Below, one piece after another: positions 1-4,870 of a stretch of 7,282 nucleotides of DNA (the stretch's first letter is position 1; each line of letters opens with the position of its first letter). The notes below the pieces were generated by a model. It did not search any database. It was given only the letters and a program-made list of their open reading frames with translations, and was not told the DNA's origin. A program made the translations under genes and the position numbers. The stretch is from assembly GCA_049301335.1 (NCBI GenBank), contig JBAQKV010000019.1, positions 1-7,282 on the forward strand, given 5' to 3'. Source of the DNA: JANJWP01 sp049301335 (GTDB taxonomy: Bacteria; Patescibacteriota; Gracilibacteria; BD1-5; UBA2023).

Positions 1-555
1 GCGCGGGCAATACGGCACGACGCGGTGGGATTCGTAAATGAGCCCCTTGTCGTAGACGGACTTGAAGACCCACCACACGGACTCCATGAAGTCGCGGTCC
101 ATGGTCTTGTAGTCGTTGTCCATGTCGACCCAGCGGCCGGTGCGTTCGACGACCTTCTTCCATTCGTCGACGTAGCCGAAGACGTTGGCGCGGCAATGTT
201 CGTTGAATTCGAACACGCCTACTTTATCTTCGATGTCTTTCTTCCCCGAAATGCCGAGCTTCTTTTCGACGATGTTCTCGATGGGAAGGCCGTGGCAGTC
301 CCATCCGAAACGGCGCTCCACGTAGCGGCCGCGCATGGTCCAGTAGCGCGGGATGACGTCCTTGATGACGCCCGCGAGGATGTGGCCGTAGTGCGGGGTT
401 CCGGTAGCGAACGGAGGGCCGTCGTAAAAGACGTATTCCGGGGAATCCTCGCGGATTTCGAGGGAGCGTTCGAACGTGCGGTTCTCTTTCCAGAACTTGA
501 TCACCTCGTTCTCGAGGGCCGGGAAAGACTGTTTGGGGTCGGTGTGGGGGAACAT
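1..555 (-). CDS. ileS: Isoleucyl-tRNA synthetase, N-terminal part (cut by window edge)
   Basis: This cytoplasmic class I synthetase attaches isoleucine to tRNA-Ile. The 185 visible codons give the N-terminus and the start of the Rossmann catalytic domain. The ATP-binding HIGH motif is HYGH (residues 55-58) in the context GPPFATGTPHYGH, and GWDCHGLPIE (84-93) is the IleS signature; ValRS and LeuRS differ there. IleS proteins are usually 900-1050 residues, so roughly four fifths lie beyond base 1, including the KMSKS motif and anticodon domain. The sequence style (GTPHYGH, KKLGISGKKDIE) resembles the eukaryote-like IleS type. The ATG at 555 is the only suitable start and lies 12 bases after the methyltransferase stop, which implies co-transcription. 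No clear Shine-Dalgarno is seen. This part contains no UGA codon. Confidence 0.95.
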   Translation of the reverse strand, partial: MFPHTDPKQSFPALENEVIKFWKENRTFERSLEIREDSPEYVFYDGPPFATGTPHYGHILAGVIKDVIPRYWTMRGRYVERRFGWDCHGLPIENIVEKKLGISGKKDIEDKVGVFEFNEHCRANVFGYVDEWKKVVERTGRWVDMDNDYKTMDRDFMESVWWVFKSVYDKGLIYESHRVVPYCPR

Positions 556-567
556 GGGTGGGCAGGT

Positions 568-1155
568 TTACTTATAGAGGAAAATTTCGAAGAAGGTTTG
601 TCAGCGGATTTCGGTAACGACGGTTTCGGAACGGATTCCCGGCGGGACGTATGACAAGACGTCTTCGGGTTCGTAGTAGAAGTAGGTCCGCGTACCGAAT
701 TCGTCGGTTTTCGAATCGGAACCCGATCATTTCTTGAGGGAGACGCAGAATACTCAGCCCGGATTCAACGCTTCGTATCCCCTACTCACGACGGAGCGGA
801 CTTTCTCAGGCGGCAAATGGAGGAGCGAAGCGAACGCGGCGATACCGTCGAGTCATTCGGGAAATTCGAATTCCGACACGTCGGCGAGTTGGAATTTGGC
901 GTTCGGCACGTATTCGCGAGCCATCTTAAGCATACCTTCGGAGTAGTCGATGCCCAGGTAGTTAGGCGTCCGTTTCCGAAATTCCATCGCGTCACGTCCG
1001 TCACCGCATCCAATCTCCAGAATGCTGACCGACTCTTTGCCGATGTGTGCGAATATCCGGTCGATATCGGCATTGCGCGGTCCCATGGCTCGGAACTTCG
1101 CGGCCATTCGATCGGCGGATTCGTCGTACGTGAGGCGGGTTCGTTCGAAGGACAT
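568..1155 (-). CDS. Class I SAM-dependent methyltransferase, read with UGA = Gly
   Basis: A 195-residue protein if UGA is glycine; the standard code stops it after 100 residues. Motif I is ILEIGCGDGRD (45-55), the acidic end of strand 2 is GIDYSEGM (68-75), and LADV (90-93) is the next SAM-pocket motif. The rest of the fold lies beyond the first UGA in the same frame: FASLLHLP, then ALNPG-G-VFCVSLKK-G-SGSDSKTDEFGTR, and a final strand TFFEIFLYK before TAA. In-frame UGA codons are residues 101, 134, 143 and 185. Residue 134 is the second Gly of the NPGG/KPGG turn typical of this family, and 143 is the Gly after KK. The substrate cannot be told. The ATG at 1155 directly follows a leader terminator U-run and has no Shine-Dalgarno. 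No start codon lies further upstream in frame. First gene of the operon with ileS. Confidence 0.9.
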
Positions 1156-1183
1156 AAAAAAGACGTGCCAAATAATGCACGCC
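1156..1183 (-). terminator. Leader attenuator terminator ending at the methyltransferase start codon
   Basis: Stem GGCGUGC (1183-1177) with GCACGUC (1168-1162), including one G-U pair, and an AUUAUUUG loop, followed at once by six U (1161-1156). The AUG comes next with no gap. A factor-independent terminator at this position would stop transcription before the operon unless the upstream antiterminator forms. Confidence 0.6.
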
Positions 1184-1218
1184 GCGGCCCAGTCGAATAC
1201 TGGGAGGTACCACCTCGG
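1182..1218 (-). promoter_or_regulatory. T-box-like antiterminator with UGGUACC bulge
   Basis: In RNA order: CCGAGG (1218-1213), a 7-base bulge UGGUACC (1212-1206), then UCCCAGU, loop AUUCG, ACUGGG (1193-1188), then CCGCGG (1187-1182). CCCAGU pairs with ACUGGG (helix A1). CCGAGG pairs with CCGCGG apart from one A-G mismatch (helix A2). Helix A2, a UGGNACC bulge and helix A1 is the canonical T-box antiterminator layout. The bulge would pair with the ACCA end of uncharged tRNA, matching a tRNA whose discriminator base is A, as in tRNA-Ile. The 3' strand of A2 shares bases 1182-1183 with the terminator below, so the two structures compete. Confidence 0.5.
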
Positions 1219-1357
1219 ACGAATCTCAATTTCGGTTTTTTACGAAGCCGGAACTTCGGAAGGTTCTACTCCCCGGTTTCCCGGGTTTCTTCCTTCGGCG
1301 CGCCGATTTCTCGGACTCGCGGGCGATAACCGCTTTTACGCCTTTCGTAACGGGGAA

Positions 1358-1384
1358 AATATACGCGAAATTCCCGTAATTCAA
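1358..1384 (-). promoter_or_regulatory. Predicted promoter of methyltransferase-ileS operon
   Basis: -35 TTGAAT (1384-1379), 15-base spacer, -10 TATATT (1363-1358). The -10 is the same as in the two membrane-protein operons here. It would start transcription near 1351 and give a leader of about 195 bases. The -35 matches consensus at four of six bases, so this is weaker than the other promoters. Confidence 0.45.
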
Positions 1385-1418
1385 AAATCAAAAATGCGAA
1401 GCGGCCAAAGCGTGCCGC
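1383..1418 (-). terminator. Weak predicted terminator after the Cys-motif gene
   Basis: A hairpin GCGGC/GCCGC (1418-1414 and 1405-1401) with an 8-base loop lies just after the TAA at 1440. It is followed on the minus strand by a T-rich stretch (CATTTTTGATTTTT). The T-run starts several bases after the stem, so efficiency is uncertain. It would separate this gene from the methyltransferase operon. Confidence 0.35.
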
Positions 1419-1439
1419 CCGGAATGAAAAATGCGGAAC

Positions 1440-1745
1440 TTAGAGCAATTCTAAAACTCCGGCCGGAAAAAACGTCGCCCGGATCGGGTCGTACGGATCC
1501 CTGACGATTCGGTAGACCTTTCGGTTGAGCCCCCTGAGGGCTTGGGAGAGCTCGTCGTGATTTTGGATTCCGGCTTCCCAGAACCTTTCCCGAAACGCTT
1601 TCGAATAGCGTTCGACCCCTTCTTCGAAGGAAATTCTCTCTTCTTGGCAGAGATCGGAGATGATTCTCGCCTGCATGCAGATGGAACGCTCTTCGTCAGG
1701 ATACTGACAGGCGTCGCAATCCGCTTTGCAAAAATACGATTCCAT
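1440..1745 (-). CDS. Small protein with N-terminal cysteine cluster, function unknown
   Basis: A 101-residue protein that I do not recognise, ending in TAA. The N-terminus has cysteines at residues 6, 10, 13 and 23 (C-x3-C-x2-C-x9-C), with a fifth at 33. This spacing could bind zinc or an iron-sulfur cluster, which is inference only. The remainder is charged and mostly helical in character (EERISFEEGVERYSKAFRERF), with a short hydrophobic end. No membrane segment or signal peptide is seen. The frame has no UGA. A promoter (1783-1809) lies about 40 bases upstream of the ATG and a possible terminator follows, so it seems to be a single-gene unit. The ATG at 1745 is favoured because a TAA lies 11 codons upstream in frame with no better start. 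No Shine-Dalgarno is evident. Confidence 0.55.
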   Translation of the reverse strand: MESYFCKADCDACQYPDEERSICMQARIISDLCQEERISFEEGVERYSKAFRERFWEAGIQNHDELSQALRGLNRKVYRIVRDPYDPIRATFFPAGVLELL

Positions 1746-1782
1746 AATTGGAAAAAGTACCGGCCTTGGCCGTTAACTCGCG

Positions 1783-1809
1783 ATTATTTCCTTTTTGGCG
1801 AATTGTCAA
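1783..1809 (-). promoter_or_regulatory. Predicted promoter of the Cys-motif gene
   Basis: Perfect -35 TTGACA (1809-1804), 15-base spacer, -10 AATAAT (1788-1783, five of six to consensus). It lies between the stop of the preceding small frame (1833) and the ATG at 1745, giving a predicted 5' leader of about 30 bases. Confidence 0.5.
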
Positions 1810-1832
1810 AAGAATCCGCGCCGCATCAAAGC

Positions 1833-2105
1833 CTAAGGCTTCTTCGGCAAGTTCGAAAGTTTCGACTGGAGCATTCGACGGGTCTTTATCACCATCCCCA
1901 ATGCCGTCACGGAACCTGACATCGAGGCAACCCTGCGTTGGCAATTGAGGCAGTCCTTAACGGTCTGTCCGACTTTCTCCGCCACGGCATCCGCTTCGCC
2001 CGATCGGACGGCGGTCTCAATATCGCTGCAAGCTCATTCCGGACGTACTCCGACGGCCTTCAGCGCCCTGCGGCACTGTGCGGTTTGACTAATACCGTTT
2101 TCCAT
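1833..2105 (-). CDS. Possible small protein with one in-frame UGA (Gly), unknown
   Basis: With UGA as Gly, a 90-residue frame runs from the ATG at 2105 to a TAG at 1833; the single UGA (2034-2036) is residue 24. The protein begins MENGISQTAQCRRALKAVGV and is basic towards its end (MLQSKLSNLPKKP). It has cysteines at 11, 26, 52 and 55 but no motif I recognise. Support is limited: there is no clear Shine-Dalgarno, only a weak promoter upstream, and a second overlapping frame (about 1746-1944) also looks partly protein-like. It may be a genuine small gene, the 5' part of a frameshifted gene, or chance. Under the standard code it would be a 23-residue peptide. Confidence 0.35.
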
Positions 2106-2121
2106 ATGAAAGTAATGAATT

Positions 2122-2149
2122 CTTATGTGATGGTAACGGTTTTTAGCAA
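2122..2149 (-). promoter_or_regulatory. Weak possible promoter for the 90-residue frame
   Basis: -35 TTGCTA (2149-2144), 16-base spacer, -10 CATAAG (2127-2122). Each hexamer matches consensus at four of six positions. The 16-base spacing equals that of the strong promoters here. It lies just after the terminator at 2160-2184. Confidence 0.25.
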
Positions 2150-2159
2150 TACGCAAGCG

Positions 2160-2184
2160 AAAAAAATCCCCCGTTTCCGGGGGA
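2160..2184 (-). terminator. Intrinsic terminator of the second membrane-protein operon
   Basis: A 7-bp perfect stem TCCCCCG/CGGGGGA (2184-2178 and 2173-2167) with a GAAA loop in the RNA, followed on the minus strand by seven T (2166-2160). It lies about 18 bases after the TAA at 2203. The stem core is the same as in the terminator at 3256-3279. Confidence 0.9.
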
Positions 2185-2202
2185 GATTGAGTTTAAGGAT
2201 TC

Positions 2203-2631
2203 TTACGACAGCGTTTCGGCAAGCGCCGGATACGCGAAGAAGAACCATGCGGTCTGGAACGCGAAGAAGAACATGTTTTCCTTGTCCGAATTTTTCCGTC
2301 CCGAACGGAGCGAAGCCGTCCAGAGCCCGCCAACGACGAACGCTACCGACCAGTACGCCGACACGGGGAGGATTTCGGCGCGGATCCACGGGGCGGAAGC
2401 CCCGAACACCCATGCCAACAACGAGTATCCGTGCGCGATCCAAATCGGAAACATCGATACCGCGAGGCCCGAAAGAGGATAGAACACGAGTTTGTCGACG
2501 AATTTGGCATCCCATGGCTCCCCTTCTTTCGAAGCGATGCCGGCGAAGGTCATGACGAACAGGAAGACGGCGATGAGCGTGAGGAACAAAAATCCGGCGC
2601 CCAAGGCGATTTTACCGATTGAGAAGTCCAT
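2203..2631 (-). CDS. Small Trp-rich membrane protein, paralogue of the gene at 2696-3151
   Basis: A 142-residue integral membrane protein of unknown function. Four hydrophobic segments lie at about 8-32, 50-76, 88-106 and 119-136. Around the second is GLAVSMFPIWIAHGYSLL (55-72), which matches ALAVAAFPAWAVHGLPML (62-79) of the upstream gene. YWSVAFVVG (93-101) matches its YWSVSFAIG (101-109). The C-terminal segment is aromatic (AFQTAWFFFAYP). The ATG at 2631 is chosen because GAAAGGAG (2647-2640) sits 8 bases upstream. It ends in TAA and has no in-frame UGA; Trp is always UGG. Second gene of an operon, with a 64-base gap after the first, closed by the terminator at 2160-2184. Confidence 0.85.
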   Translation of the reverse strand: MDFSIGKIALGAGFLFLTLIAVFLFVMTFAGIASKEGEPWDAKFVDKLVFYPLSGLAVSMFPIWIAHGYSLLAWVFGASAPWIRAEILPVSAYWSVAFVVGGLWTASLRSGRKNSDKENMFFFAFQTAWFFFAYPALAETLS

Positions 2632-2666
2632 TTCGGACGCTCCTTTCGAAGATTTGTTTGAGAGCG

Positions 2667-2680
2667 CGCGCCTTGGCGCG
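2667..2680 (-). repeat. Small intercistronic hairpin
   Basis: The palindrome CGCGCCAAGGCGCG can fold as CGCGC-CAAG-GCGCG in the 64-base gap between the two membrane-protein genes. No T-run follows, so it is unlikely to terminate. It might influence RNA stability or the relative expression of the second gene. Confidence 0.35.
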
Positions 2681-2695
2681 AATGAAAGTACCGTT

Positions 2696-3151
2696 TTAGG
2701 TAACGAAGAGGTCGTTCAGAGGTTCGAACCCCCATACGATCCAGAAAAACGAAAGCAGGAACGCGACCGCGACGCCGACCGTTGAAGCGGGGGATTCCCG
2801 TTTCAGAAGACGTACGTACGCGAATCCGATTGCGAACGAAACCGACCAATAGAGCGCGACCGACCACGGCGACATGGCGAAGGCGTGGGTTTCGGCGCTC
2901 TGGGAAAACGACCGAAGCATCGGCAAGCCGTGGACCGCCCAAGCCGGGAACGCCGCGACCGCGAGAGCGGATGCGGCGTCGACGAAGTACGAATCGGCAA
3001 TCGGTTCGGCGGAACGTCCGTACCGGCTCCGCCTCCGCTTCCTCTTCCCTTCCGCGTAAGCCAAATAACTGACCGTCGCGAAACCGGTGAGGAGAACGAG
3101 AAGCAAGCCGGCGTACGCGAATACCGGAATCACGTCTGAAAAATCGAACAT
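2696..3151 (-). CDS. Small membrane protein with basic loop, first gene of the second membrane operon
   Basis: A 151-residue membrane protein of unknown function. Hydrophobic segments lie at about 8-33, 57-79, 97-115 and 123-142. After the first comes a strongly basic stretch EGKRKRRRSRYGR (34-46), which by the positive-inside rule should be cytoplasmic. AAFPAWAVHGLPML (66-79) is the family motif shared with the gene at 2203-2631 and more loosely with that at 3336-3797. The frame stays open upstream to 3379, but the ATG at 3151 is chosen: AAGGGAG (3164-3158) lies 6 bases before it, and the promoter at 3211-3238 would start transcription near 3204, downstream of the longer starts. It ends in TAA with no in-frame UGA. 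Confidence 0.85.
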   Translation of the reverse strand: MFDFSDVIPVFAYAGLLLVLLTGFATVSYLAYAEGKRKRRRSRYGRSAEPIADSYFVDAASALAVAAFPAWAVHGLPMLRSFSQSAETHAFAMSPWSVALYWSVSFAIGFAYVRLLKRESPASTVGVAVAFLLSFFWIVWGFEPLNDLFVT

Positions 3152-3157
3152 CTGGAA

Positions 3158-3164
3158 CTCCCTT
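3158..3164 (-). promoter_or_regulatory. Ribosome binding site deciding the start at 3151
   Basis: AAGGGAG with 6 bases to the ATG. It fixes the start of the 151-residue membrane protein against a longer open frame. Confidence 0.75.
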
Positions 3165-3210
3165 CTTGAATTTGGTTTGAGGACGCACTTTTTGGGCGCG
3201 AATTGAATGA

Positions 3211-3238
3211 AATATAAAATACGGGCACGTTTTGTCAA
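3211..3238 (-). promoter_or_regulatory. Strong promoter of the second membrane-protein operon
   Basis: -35 TTGACA (3238-3233), 16-base spacer, -10 TATATT (3216-3211). Hexamers and spacing equal those of the promoter at 4148-4175. It follows closely on the terminator of the first membrane operon. Confidence 0.8.
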
Positions 3239-3255
3239 AAAGCTTTGGGAAAAGA

Positions 3256-3279
3256 AAATCCCCCGTTGCCGGGGGATTT
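3256..3279 (-). terminator. Intrinsic terminator of the first membrane-protein operon
   Basis: A 10-bp stem AAATCCCCCG/CGGGGGATTT with a 4-base loop, followed on the minus strand by a T-rich tail (TTTTCTTTT). It ends the operon whose last stop is at 3336. The stem core repeats that of the terminator at 2160-2184. Confidence 0.85.
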
Positions 3280-3335
3280 CGAATTTCCTTCCGAGCCGAG
3301 CGCGAACGCCGGCATGGATAGGCATGTTTCTCGTC

Positions 3336-3797
3336 TTAAAACAGGAGTCCCGGAGCTTTCGACCACCATGCGTAATCAAGGCCGAGGACGGCGATGAAGA
3401 GCGCGGCGTTGATCTTGAGTTCGCTTCTGCTCCGACCCAGGGTCGGAACGTTCCAAACGGTCAACGAAACGATCACGGCATATCCGACCGCGAACGCCAT
3501 GCACGACCCGACGATTCCGAAGAAAGCGGCAAAGCCTCCCCAGGAAAAATCGAACGTGCGGTTCGCGAACCACGACCAGTAAGCTGCGGAGAACGCGTCT
3601 CCGGAGATCACGGCATGGCAGAGCGGATACCCTTTGAACGCCCAGAATATCGCGAAGGCGGCGGAAGCGAAAGCCGAGCCGGCCTCTTTGATATTGCTTC
3701 TGGCGGAACCGTACGCGACGCCCGCCACCAATACGGCGACGGCGAGCAGCGCGACGTAAGCGGAACCGGCTACGACCTCTCCCCAACCGATGCCCAT
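3336..3797 (-). CDS. Small Trp/Ala-rich membrane protein, second gene of the first membrane operon
   Basis: A 153-residue membrane protein of unknown function. Hydrophobic segments lie at about 8-29, 42-63, 87-113 and 128-145. SAAFAIFWAFKGYPLC (45-60) resembles AAFPAWAVHGLPML of the gene at 2696-3151 once one residue is inserted, which suggests a distant paralogue. Trp is frequent (W52, W74, W76, W86, W115, W144, W145) and always UGG. The start lies 12 bases after the TAA of the upstream gene, so translation is probably coupled. In place of a normal Shine-Dalgarno, the gap holds AGGGGGGGG, a run of eight G. It ends in TAA with no in-frame UGA. Confidence 0.85.
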   Translation of the reverse strand: MGIGWGEVVAGSAYVALLAVAVLVAGVAYGSARSNIKEAGSAFASAAFAIFWAFKGYPLCHAVISGDAFSAAYWSWFANRTFDFSWGGFAAFFGIVGSCMAFAVGYAVIVSLTVWNVPTLGRSRSELKINAALFIAVLGLDYAWWSKAPGLLF

Positions 3798-3809
3798 GTC
3801 GCCCCCCCC

Positions 3810-4109
3810 TTATGAGGAAAAGAAAACGAAGGTATGGCCGAATTGCGCCTTGTGGACGATCTGGAAGAGGAAGTACGCCCAGACTTCGGTCATGGCGGCG
3901 ACGCCGAAGACGACGGTTTTGAACCCCATCCCCGATTTGGAGGGCGGAACGCAAAGGATCGTCAGTACCGGAATTGCTACCAGAGCGATGCCGAGAGGCA
4001 ACAGAAGGACCGCGGGGAAATTCACCAGGAACAACGCTGCCATTGCGAGCAGAATCAATTCGGCGAACGCGTTCGAAGCCTTACGGGACAGGAAAACGTT
4101 TTGCAGCAT
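3810..4109 (-). CDS. Small hydrophobic membrane protein, first gene of the first membrane operon
   Basis: A 99-residue membrane protein of unknown function. Three hydrophobic segments lie at about 16-37, 38-54 and 64-84. The second and third are joined by a short polar loop, VPPSKSGMGFK. The N-terminus is basic (SRKASN) and there is no signal-peptidase site. GAAAGGAG (4123-4116) ends 6 bases before the ATG at 4109, a strong ribosome site. Promoter 4148-4175 lies just upstream. The protein does not clearly share the AAF-W-G motif of its neighbours. It ends in TAA and has no in-frame UGA. Confidence 0.8.
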   Translation of the reverse strand: MLQNVFLSRKASNAFAELILLAMAALFLVNFPAVLLLPLGIALVAIPVLTILCVPPSKSGMGFKTVVFGVAAMTEVWAYFLFQIVHKAQFGHTFVFFSS

Positions 4110-4115
4110 GGTTTT

Positions 4116-4123
4116 CTCCTTTC
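4116..4123 (-). promoter_or_regulatory. Strong ribosome binding site
   Basis: GAAAGGAG, 6 bases before the ATG at 4109. The same octamer precedes the ATG at 2631. Outside the membrane cluster the genes of this window lack such a site. Confidence 0.75.
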
Positions 4124-4147
4124 ATAACAAAAACATGTGCCGTTTCG

Positions 4148-4175
4148 AATATAGAATACGGAACGCATTTGTCAA
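4148..4175 (-). promoter_or_regulatory. Strong promoter of the first membrane-protein operon
   Basis: -35 TTGACA (4175-4170), 16-base spacer, -10 TATATT (4153-4148). Predicted start is near 4141, giving a leader of about 30 bases with the ribosome site in place. Confidence 0.8.
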
Positions 4176-4195
4176 CTACAAACGTTAAAATGCGT
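4163..4195. repeat. Inverted repeat in divergent promoter region
   Basis: ACGCATTT (4163-4170) and its exact complement AAATGCGT (4188-4195) are separated by 17 bases. The left arm covers the edge of the -35 box of the minus-strand promoter. It could be an operator between the divergent membrane operon and the plus-strand gene at 4257. An 8-base arm can also arise by chance. Confidence 0.3.
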
Positions 4196-4199
4196 CCGA

Positions 4200-4227
4200 T
4201 TGCCTTAGTGAGGACAATTGGTAAGAT
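4200..4227 (+). promoter_or_regulatory. Weak possible promoter of the tail-collar-like gene
   Basis: -35 TTGCCT (4200-4205), 16-base spacer, -10 TAAGAT (4222-4227). Both hexamers match consensus at four of six bases. It would start transcription near 4234, about 23 bases before the ATG. Confidence 0.3.
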
Positions 4228-4256
4228 GATTGCCGATATCCGTCACTTGGAACAGC

Positions 4257-4817
4257 ATGCGACAAATTTTCTGAACCGATTTCGGTTCCGGACTCAAAAA
4301 AGGATTAGGACTCGGCATTGGGTTAGCCATCGCGGCGGCTTCCGTTTCTATCGGGTACGCGACCTACGCGACGCTTACGGCATCGACTTCGGAAGTGCTC
4401 AGCAAGAACAAATGGAACGAAATGATCCAGTACACGGTTCCTCCGAGCGCGGTCATGGCGTTCAACGCGACCACTTGTCCGGCGAACTGGTCGCCCGCGG
4501 ACGGAACAGGTGGACGCCCTGATTTGCGGTGACAGTTCGTGCGCGGAATGAACAGTTTCGACGGAGGGGCGACGACGAGAACGGACGGCAAACAGGATCC
4601 GACCTCCAGAACGCTCTCTTCGTTCCAAGACCAGGATACCAAAGTGACGTTCTGAGAGTACGCTTGGTATATGTACGGAACGTTGACGCGAAACGCGTTC
4701 TGACGCCCGGGTGACGCGGCTCCGGGAACGACCTCCAGTTATTACGGAGGCGACTACACCCTGGGGACGGAAACCCGCCCGAAAAACGTCGCGCTCGTCT
4801 ACTGCGTGAAGAACTAA
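4257..4817 (+). CDS. Membrane-anchored protein with tail-collar/pilus-tip-like C-terminal domain, read with UGA = Gly
   Basis: A 186-residue protein seen only if UGA is glycine: it has in-frame UGA at residues 6, 92, 133 and 149, and the standard code leaves only fragments. Residues 17-40 form a Gly/Ala-rich hydrophobic anchor (GLGLGIGLAIAAASVSIGYA). Next is LTASTSEVLSKNKWNEMI, then VPPSAVMAFNATTCPANWSPADG and GRPDLRGQFVRGMN, ending in ETRPKNVALVYCVKN. These last blocks are the pattern of phage tail-collar/fibre and PilV-like pilus-tip domains. The Gly of DLRG (92) is a UGA. A cell-surface or adhesive role is likely by homology; whether it is exported through the N-terminal anchor is inference. 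The ATG at 4257 is the only plausible start, with at best GGA as ribosome site. TAA stop, then a bidirectional terminator. Confidence 0.85.
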
Positions 4818-4827
4818 CCAGGGTACG

Positions 4828-4861
4828 AAAAGCCCCCTCCCGATATCGGGAGGGGGCTTTT
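4828..4861. terminator. Bidirectional terminator between convergent genes
   Basis: A perfect 34-base palindrome centred at 4844/4845: AAAAGCCCCCTCCCGAT followed by its exact complement. A-runs and T-runs flank the stem, so it yields a U-tail on either strand. It serves the plus-strand gene ending at 4817 and the minus-strand gene ending at 4871. Confidence 0.95.
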
Positions 4862-4870
4862 TATCGAACG

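Larger units (their letters stand above)
1156..1351 (-). promoter_or_regulatory. Structured 5' leader of methyltransferase-ileS operon, candidate T-box riboswitch
   Basis: About 195 bases lie between the predicted transcription start (about 1351) and the methyltransferase ATG, with no convincing gene. In RNA order I see a small CCGA-GAAA-UCGG hairpin. Next is a hairpin with stem GGAAG/CUUCC (1289-1293/1258-1262) and stem CCCGG/CCGGG closed by GAAA (1272-1285). Its internal loop places AGUA (1270-1267) opposite GAA, the pair of strands seen in loop-E/S-turn motifs of T-box stems. A CGAAG-UUCCGG-CUUCG hairpin (1243-1258) follows, then a linker, then the antiterminator-like and terminator elements listed separately. 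T-box leaders sense uncharged tRNA and very often precede aminoacyl-tRNA synthetase genes, and here ileS is in the operon. I could not assign a Stem I specifier loop with an Ile codon, so this is a candidate only. Confidence 0.5.

Noticed and set aside
25..654. Plus-strand open frame of 209 residues
   Set aside because: It lies opposite ileS and the end of the methyltransferase, whose minus-strand motifs are unambiguous.
853..1155. Methyltransferase as a 100-residue truncated pseudogene
   Set aside because: The same frame continues with the remaining methyltransferase motifs up to TAA at 568, and the UGA sites fit glycine. Recoding explains it better than decay.
1188..1204. tRNA-like T-arm (CCCAG, 7-base loop, CTGGG)
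   Set aside because: The loop is not a TTCRANY T-loop and no acceptor, D or anticodon arm can be drawn around it.
1156..1239. In-frame N-terminal extension of the methyltransferase (reads like IRPRWYLPVFDW)
   Set aside because: No start codon lies between the in-frame TAA and the ATG at 1155. The stretch is better explained by the RNA structures of the leader.
1746..1944. TTG-initiated frame of 82 residues
   Set aside because: The start is unsupported, the frame runs through the promoter at 1783-1809, and with UGA as sense it continues out of phase through the Cys-motif gene without protein-like character.
3152..3379. Longer N-terminus for the membrane protein at 2696-3151
   Set aside because: It would run through the terminator at 3256-3279 and the promoter at 3211-3238, while a good ribosome site precedes the ATG at 3151.
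568..4817. UGA read as tryptophan (table 4)
   Set aside because: Trp would replace family glycines in NPGG and DLRG. All Trp codons in the Trp-rich membrane proteins are UGG, whereas UGA-Trp organisms usually favour UGA.
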